The notes under the pieces were generated by a model. It was given only the letters and a program-made list of their open reading frames with translations. It made no database searches and was not told where the DNA came from. The position numbers were made by a program, and so were the translations under genes. A stretch of DNA of 64,000 nt from Phoronis australis (taxonomy: Eukaryota; Phoronida; Phoronidae): the NCBI GenBank assembly GCA_002633005.1, contig NMRA01000004.1, forward strand, positions 174,353-238,352. Direction: 5' to 3'. This document shows, one piece after another, positions 24,601 to 36,600 of the stretch. Position 1 is the stretch's first letter, and each line of letters opens with the position of its first letter.

Positions 24601-27600
24601 TCCTAAGTGACTAGATTAAGAGTAGAAAGCCCTTCACTTAGTGTTGCTGTTCTCGCACCACCTATTGAATTTAAAGTTACTCCTTGGTGAAATTTTAGTG
24701 CGATTAGTTCATTACAAAAATTGACTTTCCAGAAGTTAAACATTTACTGACAGTGTTGCTAACTGTGTGGTATTTCTTTTTCCATTAGAGCCTTGAATGA
24801 CATGATGCCCAACTGCGGGCCTCCTCATTTGAAGTTGTATGCTGACTGGGAGCCACAGACAAAACAGCAGTAAGTTGACAACAGTGGACAACATGACGTA
24901 GATAGTGGGTACAGAGAGGGTACTGGCTAGCAGTTGACTTCATGTTGGGCACTTGCACTTCATAACAAAACTTCTAGGAGTTTTTGTTATAGCGTTTAGC
25001 AAAAAGCACTTAGTATGTCACAGATTGCTGCTATGACAACAATATAAAATTGTGTAATAAACATTTTGTTAGACATTCTCTGACTTAATTTCAAGTAATG
25101 CGTTTCTTTTGTTACGTCTCTTGAATGCTGAGACGTGAAGAAAAATGTCACGAGGTTTTGCTTACTGATGATTCTTTCTCAAGTTTATTCATTAATTTTT
25201 GGTTCTGTTTATTTTAAGCTGTACCTTCTGTCAAAAATAGCTTTGTGATTTAGTCCACTTCCTGTCGCATAATCCGTCATGTTTCATTCCTTACTTAGAG
25301 TAATGACTACCAGGCTTGAGAAAAAAATGAAAGCGCTCCGAGGAGCGAACCTTGGCGAAATTAACCAAAAAGATGACGATAAAGATGATGACGAAGATGA
25401 CGAATATGACGAAGATGGTGGTGAGGATGAACAAAAGAAGTTAATAACATACACATGACGAACGTAGGAGTCCGAAATCAGTAAGAAAAAGGCTAGTCTT
25501 GAGCGACACTTGGCGAAATTAAGGAAAAGACGGAGATGATGACGAAGATGATGACGATGATGACGAATATGATGATGTTGGTGGCGATGATGAACAACAT
25601 CACAACATTCATATGACGAATTTAGATGTCATAAATCATTAAGAAATAGGCTGCAGTCTAGTTCAATTGAAGCTAAACCAACCTGAATGCAGCAAGAGCG
25701 TTCAACAAAGGAACAGCGTTATCAGTAAATCTCAAATAACTCAAAAAGTAGACATCGTAGAGAAAAATGGAAAGCATCTTCTGAAAGCCCGTTCAAAGTT
25801 CTATCTAAAGTGATGGTATCGCCTAATTCCGTAAATTTTTCGAAAAAAATGAAATTTTGCGTTTTTTTTAAGAAATTCAAACTCAAATAACTCGAAAACG
25901 GTAAGTCTGAGAAAAAAATTGTTACAGTTCATTTGAAAGAATATACCTTAGAGAATCCACATGCAAAAATTCACGTCTTTTCCTTCACCCGTTTAAATAG
26001 CATCTACGTACGACTGAAAATAGGTCAACATGCACAAGATCCGCCATCTTGAATGCAACTTCCGGTTTTTTGGGTTGATATAATAGCATTTCACAAAAAA
26101 CTAATATCCGTAAAATTTCAAAGGAATTGGCCTGATAATGCGCCCTCTACAGGAGAAAACGTTTTTAGGCCAAAATTGAGGTGCGCATGCGCGATCGACG
26201 ATATTTCCGCCATCTTTAATCGGAAGTAGACAATTTCCGGTATGCTTGTAGCAAACTTCCGGTCCACTTACTGTGCCGATTCTTAGCCTTTTACGTAAAA
26301 AATTGTAGCCTCCAGAAGCATTTGAACCTTTAAATGAAAACAAAATGGCCGCCACAGCCGCCATCTTGGATCCGATTTTGACGAAAAACAATAGGCTTCC
26401 AGGACTTCCGGAAGTACGTGTTATGTGTAAATTTCATGATGATCGGACGAAAATTGCGACCTGTATCGTGCGAACAAACAAAAAAAAAAAACAAACATAG
26501 TGTCAGAGCAATATACAATGAAAATTTGATATTGCTTCAGACTAGACTCAATAAGTTGCTTGACATGGTGAGTTAGTTTCAGCTGCCCAAGTAGTACTGC
26601 TCTTGAGGTCTTTATACTTGATAATTATAACTTATCTCAATTCAAGCAATGAATGAGAATGCAATAGTGTTGCTTTGGAAGTACAAATATGTGTGTGAAG
26701 AAAGTTGTTTTTGACACCAGAACATTATTTATAGTGACTTTAACAAGCATTTATTTATAAACACACTAATCAATAAATTGTGTTATAAGCAGTGTTATCA
26801 CCGGCTGTCTTGACTACAGGTTCTTAAACAACCGTGATGACGTAAGGGAAGAACACTCAAGTGTGAGTCAAGTCAAAGCAGAACACCAGCAGCCGGTGTT
26901 GGCTGACCTTGATCAGTGTTTTCAACTGTATACAGAGGAAGAAAAGGTAATCCCTAGGGCTTATCCTGGTTCAGGAGAAGGGTGAGGGGCAGAGTTTTCA
27001 GCCAATCTGGGTCAGTGCTTTCAACAGTATACCGTACACAGGGAGACAAGGTAACCGTAGGGGGTTGATTCTGGTTGAGGGGGGATGAGGGGCCGAGTTT
27101 TCATTAAATATAGCGATGAGGACCCGAAGTTTCATTAAATCTAGGTCAGTGTTCTCAACTGTATACCCTGCAAGAAACCATGACTGTAGGAGGCTAATAA
27201 TCCTAGTTGAGGCAAGGGGTGTGGGGCTGAGTTTTGCATAAATCTGTCAGTCCTTTCAACTGTATAGCCAGAAAGAAAAGTAACCATAGGGGCTGATCGC
27301 ACTTGAGGAGAGGGTGAGGGGGGGGCAGGGTCTTCATGATTAAGTGACATCAGTCTGTGTTTTCACCTGTAACCCTGTATAAAGTTAACGAAAAGAATGG
27401 ATTGTTGGCAATACTGCTACGAGAAGAGGCAGTGGGTCAAGGCTTGTTGAAGTGAAAGTAGGCCAAGCTAGAGGAATGTTCTCTACTCTCTCATCTATAT
27501 ACACACAGAAAGGTTTACTGTTTGGGTTGATGCTGGATTAAATTATAGGTTTCCTTGTGGGAAGCAGGTACAGAGAAAATAGTTTTTTTTTCCGTGCACA

Positions 27601-30600
27601 CTTTGAATATTTCTTGGTGATGTTAAAATACCATCATGCCAATTTATGTGTTCTGTTTTATGTTAGCTTGGTTCAGAGGACGCCTGGCGGTGTGCCAACT
27701 GTAAGAAGCAACAGCAGGGTACCCTTAAGACCCTTCATCTGTGGACCTTGCCTGACATCCTGGTCATTCACCTCAAGAGGTTCAAGCAGGTACTGCTGTA
27801 AAATATATAGAGGATGTTTGAGAACTTACTGTAGGGTAAACAACATATAGAAAATACGTGTGTAAAGTGAAAATTCTAGGAGCGGCAGCAATCCAAATGT
27901 GGGGGTAAATCCGAACAAGTGTGATGTGTCAGTCAAATCTTCATTATGAAAAAACTGTTATCGCTCGTAATACAACGAACCCTAAATAGTAATGTCTCAT
28001 GAACATAGCTCTCCACACATGAACACGTCTTACGTACCCAAAAAGCATGGCTCCCAGACCACAAACATGGCTCGTGGGTCGTAAACACACCCTGTTGACA
28101 AAATGAACAGTTGTTGGTTTCCACAGTGTCATCTAGAGGCAGAATGTTGAATGTTTTTGCATTGGAGACATTACATGACTGCCAACAGATTTGCGGCCAA
28201 CTATCAGAATTTAAGTCAAAATCAATGACACAGGTGATTTTACTACATCTGCATCCAAACTGCTGCATGCTTTCATTCTTACATAGCAAATTTCATACAT
28301 AATCAGTTTGTTGAACGCCTTATTTCATTAATGTGTGAAAAGGCTCAGCTTTCTGGTAGGAATACAATGTCAAAGAAATAAAGAGTAGTTGCTTTTACCG
28401 TATTCGCCGTAATAACCGCCCATGCCCCTATAAGCGCCCCCCCCACGCGTTTTCAGACTTTGCTGAAATAAGTGCCCAGTCCATGAACGTGTACGTGCGA
28501 ACAATGACGTACCTACAGTCCTAAAACTCGGCTACAATAACGTCTTCAATTTATCAATATTTTTTTCACAGGTCTTCTAGACCACCAGCGGCACTGCTAC
28601 GTTTGTATTTAGCCGCGACTATACACTTCAAAGTAATGCAGCGCTTCAAAAAGAACGCAACAGCGTTGCTACTCTCGCGACGACCGTGTCCCACTATGGT
28701 CTGACCTTTCAGTACAGACACATCAACTGTCTCACGAATAAAAATAACTCGGTGTTAAACGCACATGGCCGGGAAGCGCGCGCTACATATATGAACCTGT
28801 CATCAAAGACATTACTTGGGAACTATCCATTCATGAAACGGGTAGCATAGCATCGGTAAGAAATGAATATTGGGACAATTTCCGACAATGGCTAATACTA
28901 TAAAACATGTTTGCGTTATTTTTGGATAGATTGTTTGATTAACCATAATTGGTGTTTTTTAAGCCGAATATCCGATAAAATGACAACTGACAGTGAATGC
29001 TTACACACCCTTACACCGAAAAATAACTGTCAGTTACATGTACGTACACATCCAGCTACACGGCGACTAATATGGGCCTTACCGAGACAAATGTCGAACG
29101 TTTTTAGCACATAAGACCGGCAAGTGCTAAATGAAACACGCTCTGGTTTAGGTCTACTGCTTGTGCAAATTTCTTTAGACACAACCAATGCACATATAGC
29201 TCGTTAGATTGTGTGACTCTGGCCAAAAGACGGTCTCTGCTTTGGCAAATGAACTCTGGTGACACGCACGCGCTCGCTTACTCACAAATACAGAACAACT
29301 TCAAAACAAACGTCACGTGACAACAACATGTGTGTTCGTCCAGACATTTTTCTCGCGCTGTTGTCAATCATACATGTAGATGGCACGATGTTGCACAGAT
29401 TTGTACTTAAACCTGCCGTTAATCCAGACTCCACGGGAACTTAAAAAAAATCTTAGAGACGTTAGAAAACTAATGAAGATTTCAGGTAATTTGCTTGAGT
29501 CGAAACTATTTTTATTCAGGCATTGAAGTCGCCATATCGAAGACAGCGATTTCGAGGCAGTCTGTCGGCGAGTTTTCTCCCTGGGATTTCAGCACAATTT
29601 TCTGTGAAATGATCGTAATTAAGTAGCAAAGTTTGATAGCAATGCACTACATTTTTGTTGAAAGTCTTTCATAGATTACAGATACGTCACAGAGCGTAAA
29701 TTTGATGAATCTTAGCTTCCGATTTCACCCGTTTCGGAGACCGGGTTTCAACCGCCTAGGGTTATAATAAGCACCCCCCTGAACCAAACTTTTCAAATAT
29801 TTGATTAATAATTTTAAAAAAAATCTGAAGGTTTTTCATGATTTTTTTGAAATATGGCTCTTATACGTAATTAAATTGGTAGAAAAGCATTGTTTGATGT
29901 GAGGTGATAGTGGAACAGTATTAAAGTTAAATTAAATGTGACAATGTGATTAATTAAAATCTGTTTGCTAAAGTAAAGCGCATGTGCTAAAATGATTGAT
30001 ACTGATTATTTAATAATATTTTTGATATATTTATGCATTATGAACATTAATTGTGTTATGAAAATTTGTACATCCAGCATTACAATGAGATCCTTTTGAT
30101 TTTTTGTGAACCCGTTAAAAAAAATAATAATTACAGGCAGAGTGTGATACCTGTTGTACAAGACGTGCGCAGGCTGCCTAGGTGCGTCCATGGCACTGAT
30201 CACCTGGAACCATTTTTATACTTTATTAAAATATAGTTAAAACCTAGCTGAGGAGTTAGAAATCTCACTCAAGGGTTTAGCACTGTGACCCAGTGGGACT
30301 CGAAACCACGACCTCGAGTAAAGAAAGCGGGCACCTGTCACACTAGGCCACACTGCCTCCTCTAATGAACTCATTGCCTGATTGCTTTATTTGTAATCAC
30401 CTTTTATCAATGGTGAGCAGCAATTGACATTGTTTAAATTCAGTCACCAGTTTGCTGAATTTTGTAGAGAAGCAAATTACTCAAACCTGGAATTGCGCCG
30501 AGGAAAACTAACGTCATATTAATGCTTGCCTAATGTATTTCATTTTTTGTGAGAACAAAACAAGTTGGTGAATAAATGTGACTGTTTTAATGTTCATGTT

Positions 30601-33600
30601 GCAAAGTCTTTTAACCTTGTTTTTGGATTATTTCACAAATATAAGTGTGCACAATGGAGGAGATTAATGCTCAGAAATTGACTCGGCATTTTTGTCTGGG
30701 CATTACGTAAACATGGCACGAACAAAGTTGTTAAGGTGAAACTATGCAGAACGGAATTTAACACAGACACTGCCAAAAAACTTGGTCAGCATGCCATCTT
30801 TAGGGCTTACGCATACATTTGCCTTTGAAAATTGTGGTTGGCTTCTCTCATTACACTGTCCTGGTCCAGCAAGTGCGTACATATGCCCCCCTTGCAACAT
30901 CTTGATATGCTAGTGCACATTAACACAATCATATAACTTAGTCGTTTGGATGTGGTAAGGTTTAACTAAATTAGGGCACAATGTGGCATGCTGGAGAACT
31001 TTTAAGATAAGTACTGCCAAATGAAAGCATTACTGTTCTGTACTATGGGTACCATGAGCCAATATTTTGGACAAGTGTAGCCATTCACAACATGTTAAAA
31101 CTTTTGAAAACTTAAAACTGGGCCGTTTGGGCTGTTATATTGGTCCAAAATTACTAAGGTTTTACCATGCAAGTCCAGTAATTTATCTGAGAAGGTGGGA
31201 TTGAATTAACACTCTCACCTGAGATGTTTCGTGGGAATTAAAGAAGATGCAATTCTAAATGTTTCTTTGCACAAAATAAAAAGTACATGCAGTTGCCGAA
31301 ACCCGGGATTGAACCAGGGACCTTTAGATCTTCAGTCTAACGCTCTCCCAACTGAGCTATTTCGGCACTTCTGAATACATATTGGGAACCAGGGTAGAGT
31401 GAATTAAGGTTGTATTTTAATTATACATTGCTAAATTGAGGAAATTCTTGTGCCTTTGCAAAAACGATTATGGTCCATGACATAATCAGTTAAATACAAC
31501 ATTTTTTGTTTTTGTATGGCTTAAATTTTGTGTCTCTTCTCTATTCCATTTATGTTCCCCTCAATTTAGCAATGTATAATGAACATATAATGTTCACTGT
31601 GCCGAGAAGAAACGGAATAGCTAAGTTGGGAGAGTGTCATTGTAACCTTTGCAGAAACATGGGATTAAATTTCAGTCCATTACGTAATCAGTCAAATGCA
31701 GAATTTGTTGTTTCTGTGCATTTCTGTATCGGGTAAAATTGATATCCTATTTAGCAATGCATAACGAACATGTTCTCAGGGTCCGCAAGGGCCGAAATAG
31801 CTCAGTTGGGAGAGCGTTAGACTGAAGATCTAAAGGTCCCTGGTTCAAACCCGGGTTTCGGCAGATTTTATTTTTTCCTTCTGTCATTTCGTTTGAACAA
31901 TTTTGCTTGTATGTATGTGTTTTGCTGATGGTCGGTAAAGTTGCATGCAGTTATGAGTTGTATATTGTAAATGATTATGATATAATCTGTCAAATGCAAT
32001 ATTGCTTGTTTTTGTTGGGCCTAATTTTGTGGAATGCCTCTTCTTTGCTCCGTTTATTATATTTTGTTAAAATGAACCTAGAGCTCATAACTGTATGCAC
32101 ATTAAGTTGACGGACCCTCAGCATAATCAGAAAGTAAATGAAAGTGAAATTCTTCATGCTTATTGAAATGAACACCGGTACTTTAGGAAAATAACTGAAA
32201 CTTTTGCCGAAACTCGGAACCTTTAGATCTTCAGTCTAACGCTCTCCCAACTGTGCTATTTCGACTCCTCTGAGTACCAGAATCCAGGGTAGAGTGAATT
32301 AAAGTTATATGTTAATTATACATTTCTAAATTGCGTGTAATGATGTACACTGTGAAAGGGACTTTTCACAAAGTCAAACTGTTCTCCTATGCCACTCGCT
32401 ACAAAGACAAAGTAACTTCTGGTTCAGCTGGGTTGCAATATGAGTCACCAGTCCCCCGTTATCAATCCCCATTGATTCCTGAAGGTCTCCCATTGTTCCC
32501 TTTGCAGAAACACATGATTGAATGAGGGTCAGTTACATAATTAGTCAAATGCAACATTTTTCGGTTTTGTTAGGCCTAAATTTCGAGGAAGTGTTTATGT
32601 TTTTAAAATATATAGAGAGGTCACAACTTTATGCATGTTTGCAGATCCTTGCCTAAAATCAATGAATTGTGAAAGTAAAATTAATTATGAATGGTTACCA
32701 TCTCTTGGCAAAACAAGAAAATAGTAAAACTGATCGTGCTTCATGAGGTGAAAGCATTAAGAAAATTATTAAAACTTCTGCCGAAACCCGGGATTGAACC
32801 AGGGACCTTTAGATCTTCAGTCTAATGCTCTCCCAACTGAGCTATTTCGGCCCTTCTAAATATGTATTGGGAACCAGGGTAGAGTGAATTAAGGTTGTAT
32901 TTTAATTATACATTTGCTAAATTGAGGAAATTCTCGTGCCTCTGCAAAAACAATAATTATTATGGTCCGTGACATAATCAGTTAAATACAACATTTTTTG
33001 TTTTTGTAAGGCTTAAATTTTGTGCGTCTTCTCTAGTCCATTTATGATCCCCTCAAGTTAGCAATGTATAATGAACATATGATGTGCTCTGTGCTGAGAA
33101 GAAATGAAACAGCTAAGTTGGGAGAGTGTTAGACTGAAGATCTGAAGGTCTCTGGTGCAATCCCGGTTTTCAGCAGATGGATTTTTTCCTCAAGTGTTTA
33201 CCTCGTGAAGCATTATCAATTTTACTTGTAAAACTATTTACTTATTTCAAGTTTTTACTGAGGGTCGATAAACATGTATACAGATATGAGCTCTAGATTT
33301 ATTTTTGAGTAATTATGATTGAATCATGGGCTATACATGTTGTTAGGCCTAATTTTTATGGAATATCTGCTTTTTAATAATATTTTGTAAACATGAACCT
33401 GGAGATCATAACTATACATATTTACAGTCCCTCTGCTTAATAAAAAAACAAATGAAAGTTAAATTCTTTATGCTTATTGAAATTAATGCATTAAGAAAAT
33501 ACTTAAAACATCTGCCGAAACCCGGGATTGAACCAGGGACCTTTAGATCTTCAGTCTAACGCTCTCCCAACTGAGCTATTTCGGCTGCTTTGTTAATGCT

Positions 33601-36600
33601 GAAAAATGCATGATCTGTAGGCGAATGTTTTGTTTTCCTAAATTTCGAAGTTTGAAGAAAGTAAAGTTTTCAAGATGCCACGAGATTGGGGAAAATTTGC
33701 TCAATTTTACTTTTTGTTGAATTTACCTGTAGCATATTGGTGAAAAATGAACATGCCTTGAGCACTAAGGCTGCATATTATCATAGGTGACTTATCTAAT
33801 AATATCTTGTCTACGTCACCTAATCCTCTTATCACAGTCAATTTTAGCTTTACTGACTTGTTTAAACAGGTGACATACGTCATTAAAACAGGTTTGCTAC
33901 TTACAATATTCAGAAATATATACTGTAAAAGCTCTCAGTGTTAGTAGGTGTGGCTTGTTGGTCTAGTGGCATGATTCTCGCTTTGGGTGCGAGAGGCCCC
34001 GGGTTCGATTCCCGGACAAGCCCTAATTTTTTTTTTCTTTGTTGACAGTCAAATTTTAGTTTTCAAAAACTTGTCTGGTTTCCAACATTTGGTAATATGT
34101 GAGAGACAACGCAAATCATTTCTACTGAATTAAACAAAATTAATCCTTTCTCTTTTTGGAGGGTTGCATGAAGCATTTTGGTGTATCAATTTTGAATACT
34201 TTGAGATTTCGTAATTTGCTCCTTCAAGGTTATGAAATTCCCAGCCATTACACAGTACGTAACAATGCGGGCTGCGGCTGTAAGTTTAAAACAAAAATGG
34301 TCACATGCAGTACAAGACAAAAGTACTCAGACATAATATTGTTTCCCTGTCATGGTGACTAAGTATATCTAACTGGTAATGACCATTAGGGCAGCAAAAT
34401 TCTAATTGCAGAATGGCTTAGCCACCATTCTAACTTTCCTGTTCATTCTCTTTCACTCTCGGTCATGAGGGACGACTACTCTCATATAAAGAATTGTCAT
34501 GACAATTTCACCTTTTCCTGGCAAGCTTTAGTATTGTGAATTTAAGAGACCGTTGTCTTAAATTAAGGTGTTTTTACTGACAACCTGTTTTAATTTTGTG
34601 TAGCGTTACATGATGTGTGTTCAGTTAAGGATGAAATTGTTCATGATGGTTTTGTTTCCTCGATGACTGATAAATACTTACTGTGACTCGAACATTCTGT
34701 AAAAATGATTATCATTTCCCCCACTTAGACTGGTGTGAAGCGTTCGAAACTGAACTCTCTTGTCAACTTCCCGGTCTGTGGTCTGGACATGAGTAGTCAC
34801 GTGACTAGGAAAAGCTCTGCCGATCGGCATCACTTGTCACCATGGCGACCCCACCGGCATCATCACCACAACAACAAGTACATCTATGACCTCTATGCTG
34901 TGTGCAATCACTATGGAAACATGCAGGGAGGACACTACACTGGTATGTTCAAACATACTTTGATTATTTTTTCACTGCATATATTTTGAATACCTGTGAG
35001 GTATTGCATTACATATTTCGTTGTTTTATTCTTATGATATGAGACAAAGGAATTTCTATACTGACTGAATTTATTGATGTTGTGGCTATTTTCTTATTCA
35101 AGGCTTAAAATTTCCACATTTAACAGGATTTCCTCTTTTTTGGTTTCGATTTCTTCTTATTTTATTTCCTGTTTCCTCTTTTCCGTTTTTTTTTGTCAAG
35201 CAAAAACATTCATTTCAGTTAAATTGTACAACACAAAAAATATTTCCATCACAAGAGCCTATTTATTTTTAAAACGATACATCACCTGGAAAATTTTCCT
35301 CTTTTTTGTCATTGCTCATTCCAAGCCTTGCTTATTTTGCATGAATTAATTGCCGAAATTTTCATTTTCCATTGTTCAGGGGGTGGTTACTTTTACTGCC
35401 AATGGAAAATTCACCAATAACTGTACAGTACAAACCATGTTAATTATAGACTAAAATTTTCTTAATCTTTGTTTTTGTGAACAGATTTTCCAATCGGCTA
35501 TATTCTGCCCTAAGTGTGTCAAGAATTACTGTATAAGGTTTCTCAGTGTTCCTTCACTTATGAATCAAAATACCGGGTAAAATATTACTGCCGATAATTT
35601 TCTCCTCTGTGAAAATATTATTTCTAACATGGGTTTTCCAAGTAAAAGTTTTCGCTTAATAGGAATATGGCAACAAAGTGATGAAATATTTTTGTGACAT
35701 GAGTTGAGTATAGTCTATTCAAAAACAAAACACTTAAAGGCTCTTTGAAACTGCCTTCTTACACAAAAAACAACTTTTGGTTTGGTTTACTTACTGTTGT
35801 AAAATTGGCAGGCTGTAGAAATTAGCTTGTTACGGCTTATCAGTATGTGCACCAAGCCTGGTGTTAAGAAGTAACTTGTTACAGCCTATCAGTATGTGCA
35901 CCAAGCCTGGTGTTAAGAAATAGCAATCTGACAGATCTTTGCGTAATCAAAAATCGTCTTACATGTTAGTAAGGCACAAGCTGAGACTAATTTTAAAATG
36001 GAAAGCAGCGTAATTCAAAAGTTTCTTTCTTGGACAGAACTTGGGTTGTTAGCCACTCTAAAGAATGCATTATAAGGTGTTAACAATCATCCAGAAAACT
36101 TGACATGAGAAAGTTGCAATGCTTAGTTTTTTAACATTCATTTTCAGCTTTCTGTAAGAACCCAGCCAATGGCCTTTGGTATTCATTCGATGATCTGAAA
36201 GTCTCTCAGCTGCAAGAGAGCGAGATTGTCTCCCATGCTGCCTACATGCTCTTCTACCAGCGACGATCGAAGCACACAACTGCGACACCTAGTGGCCGTC
36301 ATTGGATTCATCACATGCCAATCAACATGTCCTTGACACCATCAAAGTCTAGCAACAAGTTTCAGTCTCAAGACAATCTCATTGATAGTAAGTTGAAAGT
36401 CCTCATGGGTTGTAGTGACATGTTAGGCTAGTCAATGCAAAATGGTTGTCAACGTGAGTCTGAGTGTCTGCATGGAAGAATGGGGTTGCATGACTTTCAA
36501 GAGTCTCACAGTGATTGTCTGTGTTGTTTCACTTAAAGTTTTGTAGGACTTCATCAACAAGTTTGCATTTACCCAAATGTCTACAAAACTACAGAAATTA

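Larger units (their letters stand above)
31294..33585. repeat. Segmental tandem duplication carrying tRNA-Phe genes
   Basis: The stretch after the - strand tRNA at 31294 (31367-31640) returns after the one at 32779 (32852-33130), with the same phrases in the same order (attgggaaccagggtagag, gacataatcagttaaa, agcaatgtataatgaacat). The unit is about 1.48 kb. Each unit has tRNA-Phe sequences on both strands. The unit was duplicated with its flanks, not just the tRNAs. Confidence 0.88.

Noticed and set aside
26101-26518. - strand frames with KMAAVAAIL-like start
   Set aside because: Lie in the YY1/ETS motif repeat block; this kind of peptide is the translation of GCCATCTT-type repeats.
31294-33585. 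CRISPR-like array
   Set aside because: The spaced repeats are tRNA genes of 73 nt on both strands in animal DNA.
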